Counted from the first letter of the stretch, positions 1-9,254 are shown. The stretch: 64,000 bases of DNA from Cupriavidus oxalaticus (GCF_016894385.1 NZ_CP069812.1:496001-560000), one strand, 5' to 3'. Numbers and translations: made by a program. Notes: generated by a model not told the origin, from the letters alone.

Positions 1-661
1 CGTAGTCGTTGGCATGCGCGATCTCGATCGTGCCATGCGACAGGAAGCGGTGGCCCTGCGTCACGTTGCTGGCCTGCAGGCCCAGCACCGACACCGGCAG
101 GATCTCGCTGCCGAACAGCGCGATCAGGCTGTGCGCCGGGCGCACGAAATGCACGGTGCTGCCGTCCGGGCGCTGATAGCTCATCACCTTGGGGATGGGC
201 AGCCTGGCGATGGTGTCTTCCAGTGCCGCCTGCAGGCCGGCGGCCAGCTCGGCGCCGCGCGCGGTGTAGCGGTAGAAGAAGGCCTCGGCCTTGCCGTCCG
301 AGGCGCGCTCCAGCGACTGCCAGTCGATCTCGGCGACGCCGACCGATTTGGCCAGCGCGGCCAGCTTCTTGGCCAGCGGCGGGGTGGGCTCGCCGTTGGC
401 GCCCAGCGCCACCGACAGCGGCAGGACCTTCTCGCGCTGCTCGCGGTCGGGCGCGCTGCGGCGCACGCCCGACACCAGCGCGGCCAGCCGGCGCGGCGTG
501 GCGAACGGCGTCACGGTGGCGCCCGGCTCAAGCAGGTCGCGCTCGCCCAGGCCGGCGAACAGGCCCTGCGCGAAGGCGTCGCCCAGACGCGCCAGCGCCT
601 TGGGGGGCAGCTCTTCGGTGAACAGTTCGATCAGCAGCGAGTCGGTCATGGGTTGCGACAT
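1..661 (-). CDS. glyS: Glycine--tRNA ligase beta subunit (N-terminal part, cut by window edge)
   Basis: Beta subunit of the heterotetrameric (alpha2beta2) glycyl-tRNA synthetase, which charges tRNA-Gly in the cytoplasm. The first 220 codons are visible. They begin [20 protein letters not shown], and the [11 protein letters not shown] stretch near residues 13-23 is a hallmark of bacterial GlyS N-termini. I chose the ATG at 661; an alternative in-frame ATG lies four codons downstream at 649. The gene follows glyQ and a small secreted-protein gene on the same strand, 35 bases after the latter, so the three look co-transcribed. The C-terminal part, including the anticodon-binding region, lies outside the window. 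Confidence 0.96.
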   Translation of the reverse strand, partial: MSQPMTDSLLIELFTEELPPKALARLGDAFAQGLFAGLGERDLLEPGATVTPFATPRRLAALVSGVRRSAPDREQREKVLPLSVALGANGEPTPPLAKKLAALAKSVGVAEIDWQSLERASDGKAEAFFYRYTARGAELAAGLQAALEDTIARLPIPKVMSYQRPDGSTVHFVRPAHSLIALFGSEILPVSVLGLQASNVTQGHRFLSHGTIEIAHANDY

Positions 662-696
662 GAATCGTATCCAACAGGTTGTGGCGCGCGCCGCTG

Positions 697-1326
697 TCAG
701 CAGCGCGGCGAATGATTAGGTTCCACTCCGGACAGCAGCCACAGGCCGTTCTGTTGCCGGAATTGCAGCGTGGTGAAGGCGCATTGCGCGGCCGCCGCGG
801 CGCTGGCCGCGCCGTTGCTGCCGCCGCGGCTGCCCGCGGCGGGGAAGCGCGCGTCGATGCGGCGCAGGCGCTTGTCGTAGCGGATCTCGTCGATGCGCCC
901 GCCGATCCAGAAATCGATCTTCGGCGGCAGCTGGGCCGCCGAGTAATAGGTCCTGGTCTTGCGCCGGGTGCGGCCGTTGGTGGTTTCCACCTCCACCCAG
1001 GTCAGCGGGTAGCGGATCGCGCTTTCATAGGCGCGCAGCGGCACGCGGTGCCAGCCCAGGTCGCGCTGGCCCGACAGGTCGCAGGCGAACGAGCGCACCA
1101 GCTGCGTCCACTGGTCGAGCGCGTTCAGCGACGGGCGCCAGTGGCGCGCCATGGCCAGCTGCAGCGCCTGCGGGTCGGCTTCGCACACATTGCTCAGTTC
1201 GGCCGGCAGCAGCAGCGCCTGCGGTGCCGGGGCGGCCACGGCGCGCGCGGCGGCGGCATTGCCGGCGGCAGACAGGGTGGCGATGACCAAGGCACAGCAC
1301 AGCGCGCTGCGCGCCAGTTGCGTCAT
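697..1326 (-). CDS. Hypothetical secreted protein between glyQ and glyS
   Basis: A 209-residue protein of unknown function. Residues 1 to about 32 form a signal peptide (basic start, hydrophobic core, Ala-rich cleavage region). The mature part has a Trp/Arg-rich middle ([13 protein letters not shown]) and a segment rich in Arg/Lys and Tyr ([13 protein letters not shown]) followed by [27 protein letters not shown] recognise no catalytic motif. Its ATG overlaps the glyQ stop codon in an ATGA arrangement, which fixes the start at 1326 rather than the upstream in-frame ATG at 1350 and implies translational coupling. An envelope protein inside a tRNA-synthetase operon is odd; I have an impression that this arrangement recurs in related genera but cannot check it here. 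Confidence 0.75.
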   Translation of the reverse strand: MTQLARSALCCALVIATLSAAGNAAAARAVAAPAPQALLLPAELSNVCEADPQALQLAMARHWRPSLNALDQWTQLVRSFACDLSGQRDLGWHRVPLRAYESAIRYPLTWVEVETTNGRTRRKTRTYYSAAQLPPKIDFWIGGRIDEIRYDKRLRRIDARFPAAGSRGGSNGAASAAAAAQCAFTTLQFRQQNGLWLLSGVEPNHSPRC

Positions 1327-2267
1327 GCCCGGGCTCCGCCGTTGCCGCACATCGGGAAGCCGAGGGCCTCGCGCGAGTCGTAGTAGGCCTGCGCCACCTG
1401 GCGCGACAGGTTGCGGATGCGGCCGATATAGGCGGCGCGCTCGGTCACCGAGATGGCGCCGCGGGCGTCCAGCAGGTTGAACGTGTGCGCGGCCTTCAGC
1501 ACCTGTTCATAAGCGGGCAGCGCCAGGCGCGTGCCGGGCTGGCTGCCGTCGGTGCCCTCGGCATTGCCCATCAGCCGCCTGGCCTCGCCCTCGTGCTCGG
1601 CGAAATGGCGGAACAGGATTTCGGTGTTGCTGTGCTCGAAGTTGTAGGTCGACTGCTCGACCTCGTTCTGGTGGTACACGTCGCCGTAGGTCAGGCGGCG
1701 CGTCTCGCCGTTCTCGACCCATTCGGTCCAGACCAGGTCATAGACGTTCTCGACCTTCTGCAGGTACATCGCCAGGCGTTCGATGCCGTAGGTGATCTCG
1801 CCCGTGATCGGCTTGCAGTCGATGCCGCCGACCTGCTGGAAGTAGGTGAACTGGGTCACTTCCATGCCGTTGAGCCAGACTTCCCAGCCCAGGCCCCACG
1901 CGCCCAGCGTCGGGTTCTCCCAGTCGTCCTCGACGAAGCGGATGTCGTTCTGCTTCAGGTCCAGGCCCAGTGCCTCCAGCGAGCCCAGGTACAGCTCGAG
2001 GATGTTCTCGGGCGCGGGCTTGAGCACGACCTGGTACTGGTAGTAGTGCTGCAGGCGGTTGGGGTTCTCACCATAGCGGCCGTCCTTCGGGCGCCGCGAC
2101 GGCTGCACGTAGGCGGCGCGCCACGGCTCGGGGCCGATCGCGCGCAGGAAGGTATGCACGTGGGAAGTGCCGGCGCCGACCTCCAGATCGATGGGTTGCA
2201 ACAGCGCGCAGCCCTGCCGGTCCCAGTAGGCCTGCAGGGTCAGAATCATTTGTTGGAAGGTCAGCAT
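1323..2267 (-). CDS. glyQ: Glycine--tRNA ligase alpha subunit
   Basis: Catalytic alpha subunit (314 aa) of alpha2beta2 glycyl-tRNA synthetase. Class II motifs are evident: the N-terminal [20 protein letters not shown], then [19 protein letters not shown], the [20 protein letters not shown] stretch (motif 2 region), and [13 protein letters not shown] (motif 3 region). The start at 2267 matches the family N-terminus; the reading frame stays open upstream to 2471, but that part has no family resemblance. The gene is first in a minus-strand group glyQ, hypothetical, glyS. About 350 bases of non-coding DNA separate it from the small divergent gene at 2622. Confidence 0.97.
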   Translation of the reverse strand: MLTFQQMILTLQAYWDRQGCALLQPIDLEVGAGTSHVHTFLRAIGPEPWRAAYVQPSRRPKDGRYGENPNRLQHYYQYQVVLKPAPENILELYLGSLEALGLDLKQNDIRFVEDDWENPTLGAWGLGWEVWLNGMEVTQFTYFQQVGGIDCKPITGEITYGIERLAMYLQKVENVYDLVWTEWVENGETRRLTYGDVYHQNEVEQSTYNFEHSNTEILFRHFAEHEGEARRLMGNAEGTDGSQPGTRLALPAYEQVLKAAHTFNLLDARGAISVTERAAYIGRIRNLSRQVAQAYYDSREALGFPMCGNGGARA

Positions 2268-2516
2268 ATGAAGACTAGGTAGTGGCTGATCGGGCGGCTG
2301 GGGGCGAAGTTGCGCCGCCCGGCGTGCTGGCGGCGCAGCGCGTGCCGGGGCCGCCGCATACGGATTTTGCCAAACCCTGAATTCTATCGGCTTTTTGGCC
2401 GCCCGCCCCGATTGGCGGGGTGGGGGCTGGCGCGCGGAGGTGCCGGCGGATGTCGGTCTTTCGCAACGCATGGGGAAAATACCGACCCCCTTTCAAGTTG
2501 AGGGAACGCTAGCCGA
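2268..2516. other. Intergenic region upstream of glyQ
   Basis: No convincing gene is seen on either strand. The reading frame of glyQ continues upstream without a stop but has no family similarity, so it is treated as 5' leader. A possible minus-strand -10 element (TAGAAT, read as ATTCTA on the plus strand near 2381-2386) is present, without a recognisable -35 element. Confidence 0.3.
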
Positions 2517-2536
2517 TAACGTTTTTGTATACAGTA
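2517..2536. promoter_or_regulatory. Candidate LexA (SOS) box upstream of a 29-codon gene
   Basis: The 20 bases read TACTGTATACAAAAACGTTA on the minus strand. They match the E. coli LexA consensus TACTGTATATAAAAACAGTA at 17 of 20 positions. One half-site (TACTGTATA) is perfect and the other is degenerate (ACGTTA for ACAGTA). The recA promoter in this window carries a 19 of 20 match of the same type, so the host LexA recognises this motif class. The box ends 85 bases before the ATG of the small membrane-peptide gene at 2622 and about 250 bases from the divergent glyQ start. Confidence 0.5.
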
Positions 2537-2621
2537 TGAGTAAGCAACCCGTTCGAGAGCGTTGCGGTTGGCAGGCCAGGCCGTCTGCCGGTAGACAAAT
2601 TAATGTTGGGGACTTGGGATC

Positions 2622-2711
2622 ATGACGCTCCTTTCTCGCAAACCTTACCTGGTCGCAATCGCGGTCATGATCGCCGCGGCCGCCGTGTCGGTGGCGACCG
2701 GGCTGCTGTGA
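2622..2711 (+). CDS. Putative 29-residue membrane peptide, possibly SOS-controlled
   Basis: A short gene, ATG to TGA. The peptide starts MTLLSRKPYLV and continues AIAVMIAAAAVSVATGLL: a short basic head (Arg6, Lys7) followed by one hydrophobic helix of about 20 residues running to the C-terminus. GGGGA lies nine bases before the ATG as a weak ribosome-binding site. It stands alone, convergent with lnt (stop at 2803) and divergent from glyQ, behind a LexA-like box at 2517-2536. Caulobacter SidA, an SOS-induced inner-membrane cell-division inhibitor, is also 29 residues and single-pass; that is an analogy of size, topology and regulation, not detected homology. It could be a chance reading frame, but the clean helix and the regulatory site argue against that. 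Confidence 0.5.
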   Translation: MTLLSRKPYLVAIAVMIAAAAVSVATGLL

Positions 2712-2802
2712 ACTGACGCGGCCGGCGCGCGCCTGACGCGCCTGGACGCCGCGGCTCGGGAGACTGCGGCGGGAGGCCCGGCGTGTGCGCCGGATTCTGG
2801 CT

Positions 2803-4410
2803 TCAGCCCGCGCGCCGCGCGCGCCACGCAGCGGCACCCAGCACCAGCGCAAACAGCGCCAGCACCGGCGCATTCCCCCAGCGGATGTACGGGGTCAGCC
2901 CCTGCATGCCCTGCACCTCGGCCACCAGCGTGCCGGTCGTGAAGGTGGGCAGGCGTGCCTGCACGGTGCCGTCCGGGCGCACCACCGCGGTCATGCCGGT
3001 ATTGGTCGAGCGCAGCATCGGGCGGCGCGTTTCCAGCGCGCGCATGCGCGAGATCTGCAGGTGCTGGTCCAGCGCGATGGTGTCGCCGAACCAGGCCAGG
3101 TTGGTCAGGTTGGCCAGCACGTTGGCGGGCGCGGGCTGCTGGCGCAGCGTCTGCGCGATCTCCTCGCCGAACAGATCCTCGTAGCAGATATTGGGCGCCA
3201 CGCGCACGCCGCGCACCGGCAGCGAAGGCTGGTCGAGCCCGCCGCGGCGGAAATCGCCCAGCGGCATCTTCATCATGTCGACGAACCAGCGGAAGCCCAG
3301 CGGGATGAATTCGCCGAACGGCACCAGGTGGTGCTTGTTGTAGCGGTACAGCCGCTCGGTCAGCGGCCCCAGCCCGAACACGCTGTTGGTGAAATCGACC
3401 GGCGAATCCGCGCCGGCCGCGCCGAACAGCACGGTGGTGCCGCTCTGCAGCGCGTAGTCGCGCACCGCCACGGCGACGTCGACAGGCAGTTCCTGCAGGA
3501 TCACCGGGAAGGCGGTCTCGGGCGTCACCACCAGGTCGGCGGGCGCGGCGGTGATCATGTCGCGGTACAGCGCGATCGAGCGCTGGATGCCGGCGGCCTC
3601 GAACTTGATGTCCTGCGGCACATTGCCCTGCAGCAGCCGCACCGTCAGCGGCTTGCCGGCCGGCGTGGTCCAGGCCAGCGGCGACAGCGCGGCGCCAAGT
3701 GCCGGCAGCAGCAGCGCCAGCGCCAGCGACACCACGGCACGCGTGCGCGCACCGTGCCCCAGCCCGCGCACGGCCCCGGCCAGCAACGCCGCGACAGCGG
3801 CCGCCAGCGCCCCGATGCCATAGACGCCGACCAGCGGCGCAAAGCCGGCAAGCGGCCCGTCGGTATGGGCATAGCCGCCCGACAGCCACGGGAACCCGGT
3901 GAACACGACACCGCGCAGCCACTCCGACAGCCCCCACGCGGCACCGAACGCCAGCGGCGCCAGCAGCGCCGCGGCCCATGTGCCGGCGCGCAGCCGTGCC
4001 GTCAGCCGGTGCCACAGCCCGCCGGCCAGTGCCGGCCACAGCGCCAGGTAGCCCGAGAACAGCACCACCGCCAGCGCCGCCATCCACGCCGGCATCTCGC
4101 CGTAGACGTGCATGCTGATATAGAGCCACCAGATGCCGGACAGGAACCAGCCCAGGCCGAAGGCATAGCCGGTGGCCGCGGCGATGCGCGCGCGCGGCGC
4201 GTCGGCCATCAGCGCGGCCAGGCCGGCCAGCGACAGGATCTGCAGCCACCACCAGTCATGCGGGGCGAAGGCCTGGGTGTGGGCAATGCCGAGCACGCCG
4301 GCCAGCAGCAGCCGCGCCATGGCAGTGGCGCGCGAACGCGCGCCGGGCACGCTGCCAGCACCGGCGTCGGCAGCAGCGGCGCCGTTGGGGATCGGGGCGG
4401 GACGCTTCAT
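2803..4410 (-). CDS. lnt: Apolipoprotein N-acyltransferase
   Basis: Inner-membrane enzyme (535 aa) that transfers an acyl chain from phospholipid to the N-terminal Cys of lipoproteins, the last step of lipoprotein maturation. Several membrane helices fill residues about 30-245. A periplasmic nitrilase-type domain follows, with the expected Glu-Lys-Cys triad at E298 (VVTPE), K359 (YNKHHLVPFGEF) and C409 (NICYEDLFGEE). A final helix lies near residues 510-530. The ATG overlaps the corC stop by four bases, so it is translationally coupled in the miaB-phoH-ybeY-corC-lnt operon. Residues 1-30 form a longer than usual polar N-terminus. Confidence 0.95.
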   Translation of the reverse strand: MKRPAPIPNGAAAADAGAGSVPGARSRATAMARLLLAGVLGIAHTQAFAPHDWWWLQILSLAGLAALMADAPRARIAAATGYAFGLGWFLSGIWWLYISMHVYGEMPAWMAALAVVLFSGYLALWPALAGGLWHRLTARLRAGTWAAALLAPLAFGAAWGLSEWLRGVVFTGFPWLSGGYAHTDGPLAGFAPLVGVYGIGALAAAVAALLAGAVRGLGHGARTRAVVSLALALLLPALGAALSPLAWTTPAGKPLTVRLLQGNVPQDIKFEAAGIQRSIALYRDMITAAPADLVVTPETAFPVILQELPVDVAVAVRDYALQSGTTVLFGAAGADSPVDFTNSVFGLGPLTERLYRYNKHHLVPFGEFIPLGFRWFVDMMKMPLGDFRRGGLDQPSLPVRGVRVAPNICYEDLFGEEIAQTLRQQPAPANVLANLTNLAWFGDTIALDQHLQISRMRALETRRPMLRSTNTGMTAVVRPDGTVQARLPTFTTGTLVAEVQGMQGLTPYIRWGNAPVLALFALVLGAAAWRARRAG

Positions 4411-5294
4411 GCGCCGGCAGCGCTCGCGCCGTCAGCCAGGGATTCGCGGCGCACCTGCAGCAGGTGCACCTGCCGCGCGTCGGCGCGCAGCACTTCGAAG
4501 CGGATCGGCGGCAGGGTGATGACCTCGCCGCGGTGGGGCACGTGGCCCACATGGTTGGACAGCAGTCCGCCCACGGTGTCGACGTCGTGGTCGGAAAAGC
4601 CGGTGCCGAAGGCCTCGTTGAACTGGGCGATCTCGGTCAGGCCGTGCACGCGCCAGCTGCCGTCGGGCATCGGCAGGATATTGTCCTGGTCTTCGTCCAG
4701 GTCGAACTCATCCTCGATATCGCCGACGATCTGCTCGAGCACGTCCTCGATCGTCACCAGTCCGGCCACGCCGCCGTACTCGTCGACGACGATGGCAATA
4801 TGGTTGCGGTTGATGCGGAACTCGCGCAGCAGGATGTTCAGGCGCTTGGATTCGGGGATGAACACCGCCGGGCGCAGCGTTTCGCGCAGCTCGAAGGCGG
4901 GGTCGGTGTAGTAGCGCAGCAGGTCCTTGGCCAGCAGGATGCCGATGATGTTGTCGCGGCTGCCGTCATAGACCGGGAAGCGCGAGTGCGCGGTCTGCTG
5001 CATGAACGGGATGAAGGTCTCCGGCGCGTCGGCGATATTGACCAAATCCATCTGCGCGCTCGGCACCATGATGTCGCCGGCGGTCAGTTCGGAGACCTGG
5101 AACACGCCCTCGATCATCGACAGCGAATCGGCGTCGATCAGGTTGCGCTCATGCGCTTCCTGGAGCACTTCGAGCAGTTCGGCGCGGGTGTCCGGCTCGG
5201 GGGATATCAGGTCTGACAGGCGTTCGAGAAGCGATCTGGGGCGATCGACCTGCTTCAGGTAGGCGGGCTTCGAACTGGGATAGGGGTCGTTCAT
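4407..5294 (-). CDS. corC: CorC/YbeX-type CBS-domain protein
   Basis: Cytoplasmic protein of 295 residues with two CBS domains (about residues 68-190; VPSAQMDLVNIAD and the second repeat ending VVDEYGGVAGLVTIEDVLEQIVGDIEDEFD) and a C-terminal CorC/HlyC domain. The family has been linked to magnesium/cobalt efflux and, for YbeX, to ribosome metabolism. It lacks the membrane DUF21 domain of larger homologues. The start at 5294 matches the family N-terminus MNDPYP; further upstream the frame is open but unlike the family. It overlaps lnt by an ATGA and follows ybeY after 133 bases. Confidence 0.9.
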   Translation of the reverse strand: MNDPYPSSKPAYLKQVDRPRSLLERLSDLISPEPDTRAELLEVLQEAHERNLIDADSLSMIEGVFQVSELTAGDIMVPSAQMDLVNIADAPETFIPFMQQTAHSRFPVYDGSRDNIIGILLAKDLLRYYTDPAFELRETLRPAVFIPESKRLNILLREFRINRNHIAIVVDEYGGVAGLVTIEDVLEQIVGDIEDEFDLDEDQDNILPMPDGSWRVHGLTEIAQFNEAFGTGFSDHDVDTVGGLLSNHVGHVPHRGEVITLPPIRFEVLRADARQVHLLQVRRESLADGASAAGA

Positions 5295-5427
5295 TTCGCG
5301 GCGAGCGCGTGGTGGAGATCGACTGAAGGATACACCAAAAGGCTGTCGATCCCGTGACAGCCGCCGGGCAGCGGCTGCTGCATGTGATGCCGGCGGCCTT
5401 CGCGTCGGGCCGCCGGTGCGCCGCCAA

Positions 5428-6189
5428 TCACGCGGCGTGGGTGCGCTCGGCGAGGTAGGGATCCGCGTAGCCCAGCGCCTGCAGGGTTTCGGTCTCGATC
5501 GCCTCCATTTCCTCGGCCTCGGCGTCTTCCTCGTGCTCGTAGCCCTGGGCATGCAGCACGCCGTGCACGATCAGGTGCGCGTAGTGCGCTTCCAGCGGCT
5601 TGCGCTGCTCGCGCGCCTCGGCTTCCACCACCGGGCAGCACAGCACGATATCGCCGGTCACCGGGTCGTCCTCGTTCTCGGCATAGGCAAAGGTCAGCAC
5701 GTTGGTGGCGTAGTCCTTGCCGCGGTAGGTGCGGTTGAGCAGGCGGCCTTCTTCCTCGCCGACGAAGCGGATCGTCAGCGCGGCATCGGCATACAGCGCC
5801 GACTTGACCCAGGTTTCGATCTTCCTGCGCGGCGGCAGGCCGTCCTGCCTGCCGATGCCGTTGCCTTGCTGGATCTCCAGCTCCAGCGCCGGCGGCGTGG
5901 CCGGGGTGCCGGTGGTGGTCACGACCGGCGTGGCGGTCACGGCCACGGACAGCGAGTCATGGTTGTCCGGGCGCACCAGCAGGCCGGCCTGCTGGTTGGT
6001 GTCGGTGTGCTCGGCCAGCAGCGCGACCACGCCGTCGGCGGCCTGCGACAGGTCCAGCGTCAGGCTGCGGCCATCCGGCAGCTGCACGCGCAGCGCGTGC
6101 GCGGTGCTCTTGCGGGCGCGGCCTTCGCCATCGAACAGGGTCAGGCTGACGCCGGAGGCCCTGGATTTCTGGTTCTTCGGGGATTTCAA
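5428..6189 (-). CDS. ybeY: Endoribonuclease YbeY with a long N-terminal extension
   Basis: Metal-dependent single-strand endoribonuclease for 16S rRNA 3' maturation and ribosome quality control. The zinc motif [11 protein letters not shown] (H209, H213, H219) and the preceding [19 protein letters not shown] block are typical. The usual family length is near 150-160 residues; this protein has 253 because of about 100 extra N-terminal residues before the core begins at [10 protein letters not shown]. The extension contains a basic start ([10 protein letters not shown]), a beta-rich segment ([16 protein letters not shown]) and a Thr/Pro linker. The start at 6189 directly abuts the phoH stop at 6190, which supports translation of the whole extension; alternative starts inside it are not excluded. 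Confidence 0.93.
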   Translation of the reverse strand: MKSPKNQKSRASGVSLTLFDGEGRARKSTAHALRVQLPDGRSLTLDLSQAADGVVALLAEHTDTNQQAGLLVRPDNHDSLSVAVTATPVVTTTGTPATPPALELEIQQGNGIGRQDGLPPRRKIETWVKSALYADAALTIRFVGEEEGRLLNRTYRGKDYATNVLTFAYAENEDDPVTGDIVLCCPVVEAEAREQRKPLEAHYAHLIVHGVLHAQGYEHEEDAEAEEMEAIETETLQALGYADPYLAERTHAA

Positions 6190-7197
6190 TTACGCGTCCT
6201 TGTGCTGGGCGTGGTATTCGTCATAGGCATCGACGATGCGCGCCACCAGCGGATGGCGCACCACGTCGATGCTGGTAAAGCGGGTGCAGGCAATGCCGCG
6301 CACGTCGCGCAGCACGTGCTGCGCTTCCACCAGGCCGCTCTTCTGGCCCTTGGGCAGGTCGATCTGCGTGGTGTCGCCGGTGATCACCGCCCTGGAGCCG
6401 AAGCCGATCCGGGTCAGGAACATCTTCATCTGCTCGGGCGTGGTGTTCTGCGCCTCGTCCAGGATGATGAAGGCGTGGTTCAGCGTGCGCCCGCGCATAT
6501 AGGCCAGCGGCGCGATCTCGATCATCTGGCGCTCGAACATCTTCTGCGTGCGGTCGAAGCCGAGCAGGTCGTACAGCGCGTCATACAGCGGGCGCAGGTA
6601 AGGATCGACCTTCTGCGCCAGGTCGCCGGGCAGGAAGCCCAGGCGCTCGCCGGCTTCCACCGCCGGGCGCGTCAGCACGATGCGCTTGACCGCGTCGCGC
6701 TCCAGCGCGTCGACCGCGCAGGCCACCGCCAGGTAGGTCTTGCCGGTGCCGGCCGGGCCGATGCCCATGGTCAGGTCGTGCGACAGGATATTGCGCAGGT
6801 ACTCGCGCTGCGCCACGGTGCGGCCCTGCAGGCCGGTGCGGCGGGTGTGCAGCACCGGCGATTCGTCTTCGAACTCGCGCTCGTTGCCGTTGCGGTTGTC
6901 CTCGTCATTGCCGGGCAGGTAGCTGCCATGCGCGCTGAGCTGGCGTGTCTCGACCAGGCCGAGCTGCACGTCGTCGATCGACAGCGGCGTGCGCGCATGG
7001 TTATAGAAACGCTCCAGCGCCAGCGCGGCGTCCTGCGCATGGGTGCCACGCACCGTCATGCGATGGCCGCGCCGCTGGATGGTCACGTCCAGCGCCTGCT
7101 CGATCTGGCGCAGGTTCTCGTCGAGCGGCCCGCACAGGTTCTGCAGGCGCGTGTTGTCGTCCTTGGGGGCGACGAATTCTGCCGAAGGGATTTTCAT
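6190..7197 (-). CDS. phoH: PhoH-family ATPase (YbeZ)
   Basis: Cytoplasmic P-loop ATPase of 335 residues, genetically tied to YbeY and RNA metabolism. Walker A GPAGTGKT spans residues 147-154 and Walker B lies in [14 protein letters not shown]. The N-terminal 60 residues look like a KH-type nucleic-acid-binding region ([21 protein letters not shown]). It sits between miaB (18-base gap) and ybeY (no gap), the order conserved in many proteobacteria, which supports a joint role in RNA processing. Confidence 0.94.
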   Translation of the reverse strand: MKIPSAEFVAPKDDNTRLQNLCGPLDENLRQIEQALDVTIQRRGHRMTVRGTHAQDAALALERFYNHARTPLSIDDVQLGLVETRQLSAHGSYLPGNDEDNRNGNEREFEDESPVLHTRRTGLQGRTVAQREYLRNILSHDLTMGIGPAGTGKTYLAVACAVDALERDAVKRIVLTRPAVEAGERLGFLPGDLAQKVDPYLRPLYDALYDLLGFDRTQKMFERQMIEIAPLAYMRGRTLNHAFIILDEAQNTTPEQMKMFLTRIGFGSRAVITGDTTQIDLPKGQKSGLVEAQHVLRDVRGIACTRFTSIDVVRHPLVARIVDAYDEYHAQHKDA

Positions 7198-7215
7198 CTT
7201 TTGCCGGAGGCTCGA

Positions 7216-8568
7216 TTACTGGCGCACCACGATCTCGCCGCGCAGCGAGTGCGGGAACGCCTGCGTGATGCTGACATCGACCATCTGGCCGACCAGCCGG
7301 TCGCGGCCCGCCTGCGGCACGCCCGGCAGCGCAAAGTTGACCACGCGGTTGTTCTCGGTGCGGCCATGCAGCTCGGTCGGGTCCTTGCGCGCCGGGCCTT
7401 CCACCAGGATGCGCTGCACCGTGCCGACCATGTCCCGGCTGATGCGCTGCACGTTTTCCTCGATGGTCGCCTGCAGGCGCTGCAGCCGGCGCAGCTTGAC
7501 CTCGTGCGGCGTGTCGTCGTGCAGGTTGGCCGCGGGCGTGCCCGGGCGCGGGCTGAAGATGAACGAGAACGAGGTGTCGTAGCCGATCTCCTCGATCATC
7601 GCCATCAGCTTCTCGAAGTCGGCATCGGTCTCGCCGGGGAAGCCGACGATAAAGTCCGACGACATCGACATCTGCGGGCGCAGCGCGCGCAGCTTGCGGA
7701 TGATGCTCTTGTATTCCAGCACGCTGTAGCCGCGCTTCATCGCCATCAGGATGCGGTCCGAAGCATGCTGCACGGGCAGGTGCAGGTGGTTCACCAGCTT
7801 GTCGCAGCGGCCGTACAGCTCGACCAGCCGCGAGGTGAATTCCTTCGGGTGGCTGGTGGTGTAGCGGATGCGCTCGATGCCGGGGATCTCGGCCACGTAT
7901 TCGATCAGCAGCGCAAAATCGGCGATCTCGGTGGTGTCGCCCATCTTGCCGCGATAGGCGTTGACGTTCTGGCCCAGCAGCGTGACTTCGCGCACGCCTT
8001 GCTCGGCCAGGCCGGCGACTTCGGCCAGCACGTCCTCGAACGGGCGCGACACTTCCTCGCCGCGGGTGTAGGGCACCACGCAGTAGCTGCAGTACTTGGA
8101 GCAGCCTTCCATGATCGAGACGAAGGCGCTCGGGCCTTCCACGCGCGCCGGCGGCAGGTGGTCGAACTTCTCGATCTCGGGGAAGGAAATGTCCACCTGC
8201 GACTGGCCGGTGCGCTGGCGGCGCGCGATCAGGTCGGGCAGGCGGTGCAGCGTCTGCGGGCCGAACACCACGTCGACGTACGGCGCGCGCGAGACGATGC
8301 TGGCGCCTTCCTGGCTGGCCACGCAGCCGCCCACGCCGATCACCAGCTCGGGCTTGACCGCCTTGAGCGCCTTCATCCGGCCCAGTTCGGAGAACACCTT
8401 CTCCTGCGCCTTCTCGCGCACCGAGCAGGTGTTGAACAGGATCACGTCGGCGTCTTCGACGCGGTCGGTGGGTTCCAGCCCCTGGCTGGCGTTGAGGACG
8501 TCGACCATCTTGTCCGAGTCATACTCGTTCATCTGGCAGCCGTACGTCTTGACGAAAACTTTCTTCAT
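7216..8568 (-). CDS. miaB: tRNA-2-methylthio-N6-dimethylallyladenosine synthase
   Basis: Radical-SAM methylthiotransferase (450 aa) that adds the 2-methylthio group to i6A37 of tRNAs reading UNN codons. The N-terminal UPF0004 domain carries three cluster cysteines ([27 protein letters not shown]). The radical-SAM motif is [17 protein letters not shown], and a C-terminal TRAM-like region follows. It is the first gene of the miaB-phoH-ybeY-corC-lnt transcription unit. The 86-base gap upstream of its start would hold the promoter or a continuation from the upstream secreted-protein gene. Confidence 0.96.
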   Translation of the reverse strand: MKKVFVKTYGCQMNEYDSDKMVDVLNASQGLEPTDRVEDADVILFNTCSVREKAQEKVFSELGRMKALKAVKPELVIGVGGCVASQEGASIVSRAPYVDVVFGPQTLHRLPDLIARRQRTGQSQVDISFPEIEKFDHLPPARVEGPSAFVSIMEGCSKYCSYCVVPYTRGEEVSRPFEDVLAEVAGLAEQGVREVTLLGQNVNAYRGKMGDTTEIADFALLIEYVAEIPGIERIRYTTSHPKEFTSRLVELYGRCDKLVNHLHLPVQHASDRILMAMKRGYSVLEYKSIIRKLRALRPQMSMSSDFIVGFPGETDADFEKLMAMIEEIGYDTSFSFIFSPRPGTPAANLHDDTPHEVKLRRLQRLQATIEENVQRISRDMVGTVQRILVEGPARKDPTELHGRTENNRVVNFALPGVPQAGRDRLVGQMVDVSITQAFPHSLRGEIVVRQ

Positions 8569-8654
8569 ATGCCGATCTCAGTGGTTGACCTGGGGGCATC
8601 AGGGTGTTGCAACAACGCGCGGTCGCGTGGGGCACGCCGCGCTCTTTCGGGGGA

Positions 8655-9059
8655 CTACGATTTCTGTTTCAGCGCCTTCTGCTCCGGCTCGCTCAGCACC
8701 CAGGCGGTCAGCAACTGGCCATACAGGTCCAGCTTGTACCGCACCGGCAGCTTCTGGCCCGCCACCGCGGCGGTGGCCAGCAGCTGGTTGTCGGTGCCGA
8801 ACAGGCGCACGCCCGGTGCCACGCCCACGGTCTTGCCGTCCAGCGTGGCGGTCTGCGGCGCGGAGGCCGAAGGGGCGGCGATCACCAGCCTGGCTGCCTG
8901 CGCGTCCTGCGGGATCACCCGCACCGGCTGGGCCGAGGCAGCGGCCGCGCCGAGCAGCAGGGCGGCCGCGCATGCCAGTGAAGGCCACAGGCTCCGCGAA
9001 AGCTTGACCGATTCCTGCGCCTGGCGGCGCGTATTACGACCTGCACGACCTGCTGGCAT
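8655..9059 (-). CDS. Hypothetical secreted protein
   Basis: A 134-residue protein with a signal peptide: a long basic n-region to about residue 24, a hydrophobic core (LACAAALLLGAAAASA), and cleavage near residue 43. The mature part of about 90 residues is predicted to be mostly beta (VRVIPQDAQAARLVI, TLDGKTVGVAPGVRLFGTDNQLL) and ends with a polar helix. No family motif is recognised. The start at 9059 was chosen because a GGAG lies about ten bases upstream; the frame extends to 9131, but that part runs into the palindromic repeat and is probably not translated. Confidence 0.6.
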   Translation of the reverse strand: MPAGRAGRNTRRQAQESVKLSRSLWPSLACAAALLLGAAAASAQPVRVIPQDAQAARLVIAAPSASAPQTATLDGKTVGVAPGVRLFGTDNQLLATAAVAGQKLPVRYKLDLYGQLLTAWVLSEPEQKALKQKS

Positions 9060-9090
9060 AAGGAGGACTCCGGCAATGGGATCGCCACTG

Positions 9091-9156
9091 TCATTCCCGC
9101 GCAGGCGGGAATCCAGCGTCTTTAAAGTCACTGGGTTCCCGCCTGCGCGGGAACGA
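9091..9156. repeat. REP-type double palindrome
   Basis: Two copies of a REP-like unit face each other. TTCCCGC-GCAG-GCGGGAA lies at 9094-9111 and its inverted partner TTCCCGC-CTGC-GCGGGAA at 9136-9153. The similarity extends to about 26 bases per arm with two mismatches. The short spacer has CTTTAAAG at its centre, so the whole 66 bases can fold as one long hairpin or two small ones. It lies upstream of the secreted-protein gene (minus) and downstream of the ClC gene (minus), where it could act as an mRNA 3' stabiliser or terminator for the ClC gene. It resembles dispersed intergenic repeats of this type seen in related genomes. Confidence 0.75.
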
Positions 9157-9254
9157 CGGTGTATTTAGCTGAGCGCCTGTATGCCTGTATGCATGCGGCG
9201 CAACCCGCCATTTTACCCTCGATGGGCGCCTCGGTGCGGGCATCGGCGGGATGC

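Noticed and set aside
2268..2471. Longer GlyQ protein starting upstream at 2471
   Set aside because: Family similarity begins exactly at MLTFQQ (2267); the upstream residues are unpatterned and Pro/Arg/Ala-rich.
5416..9168. Plus-strand open frame of 1250 codons opposite ybeY, phoH and miaB
   Set aside because: It is the antisense shadow of well-identified genes in GC-rich DNA; its translation is Gln/His/Arg/Ala-rich and unlike any family.
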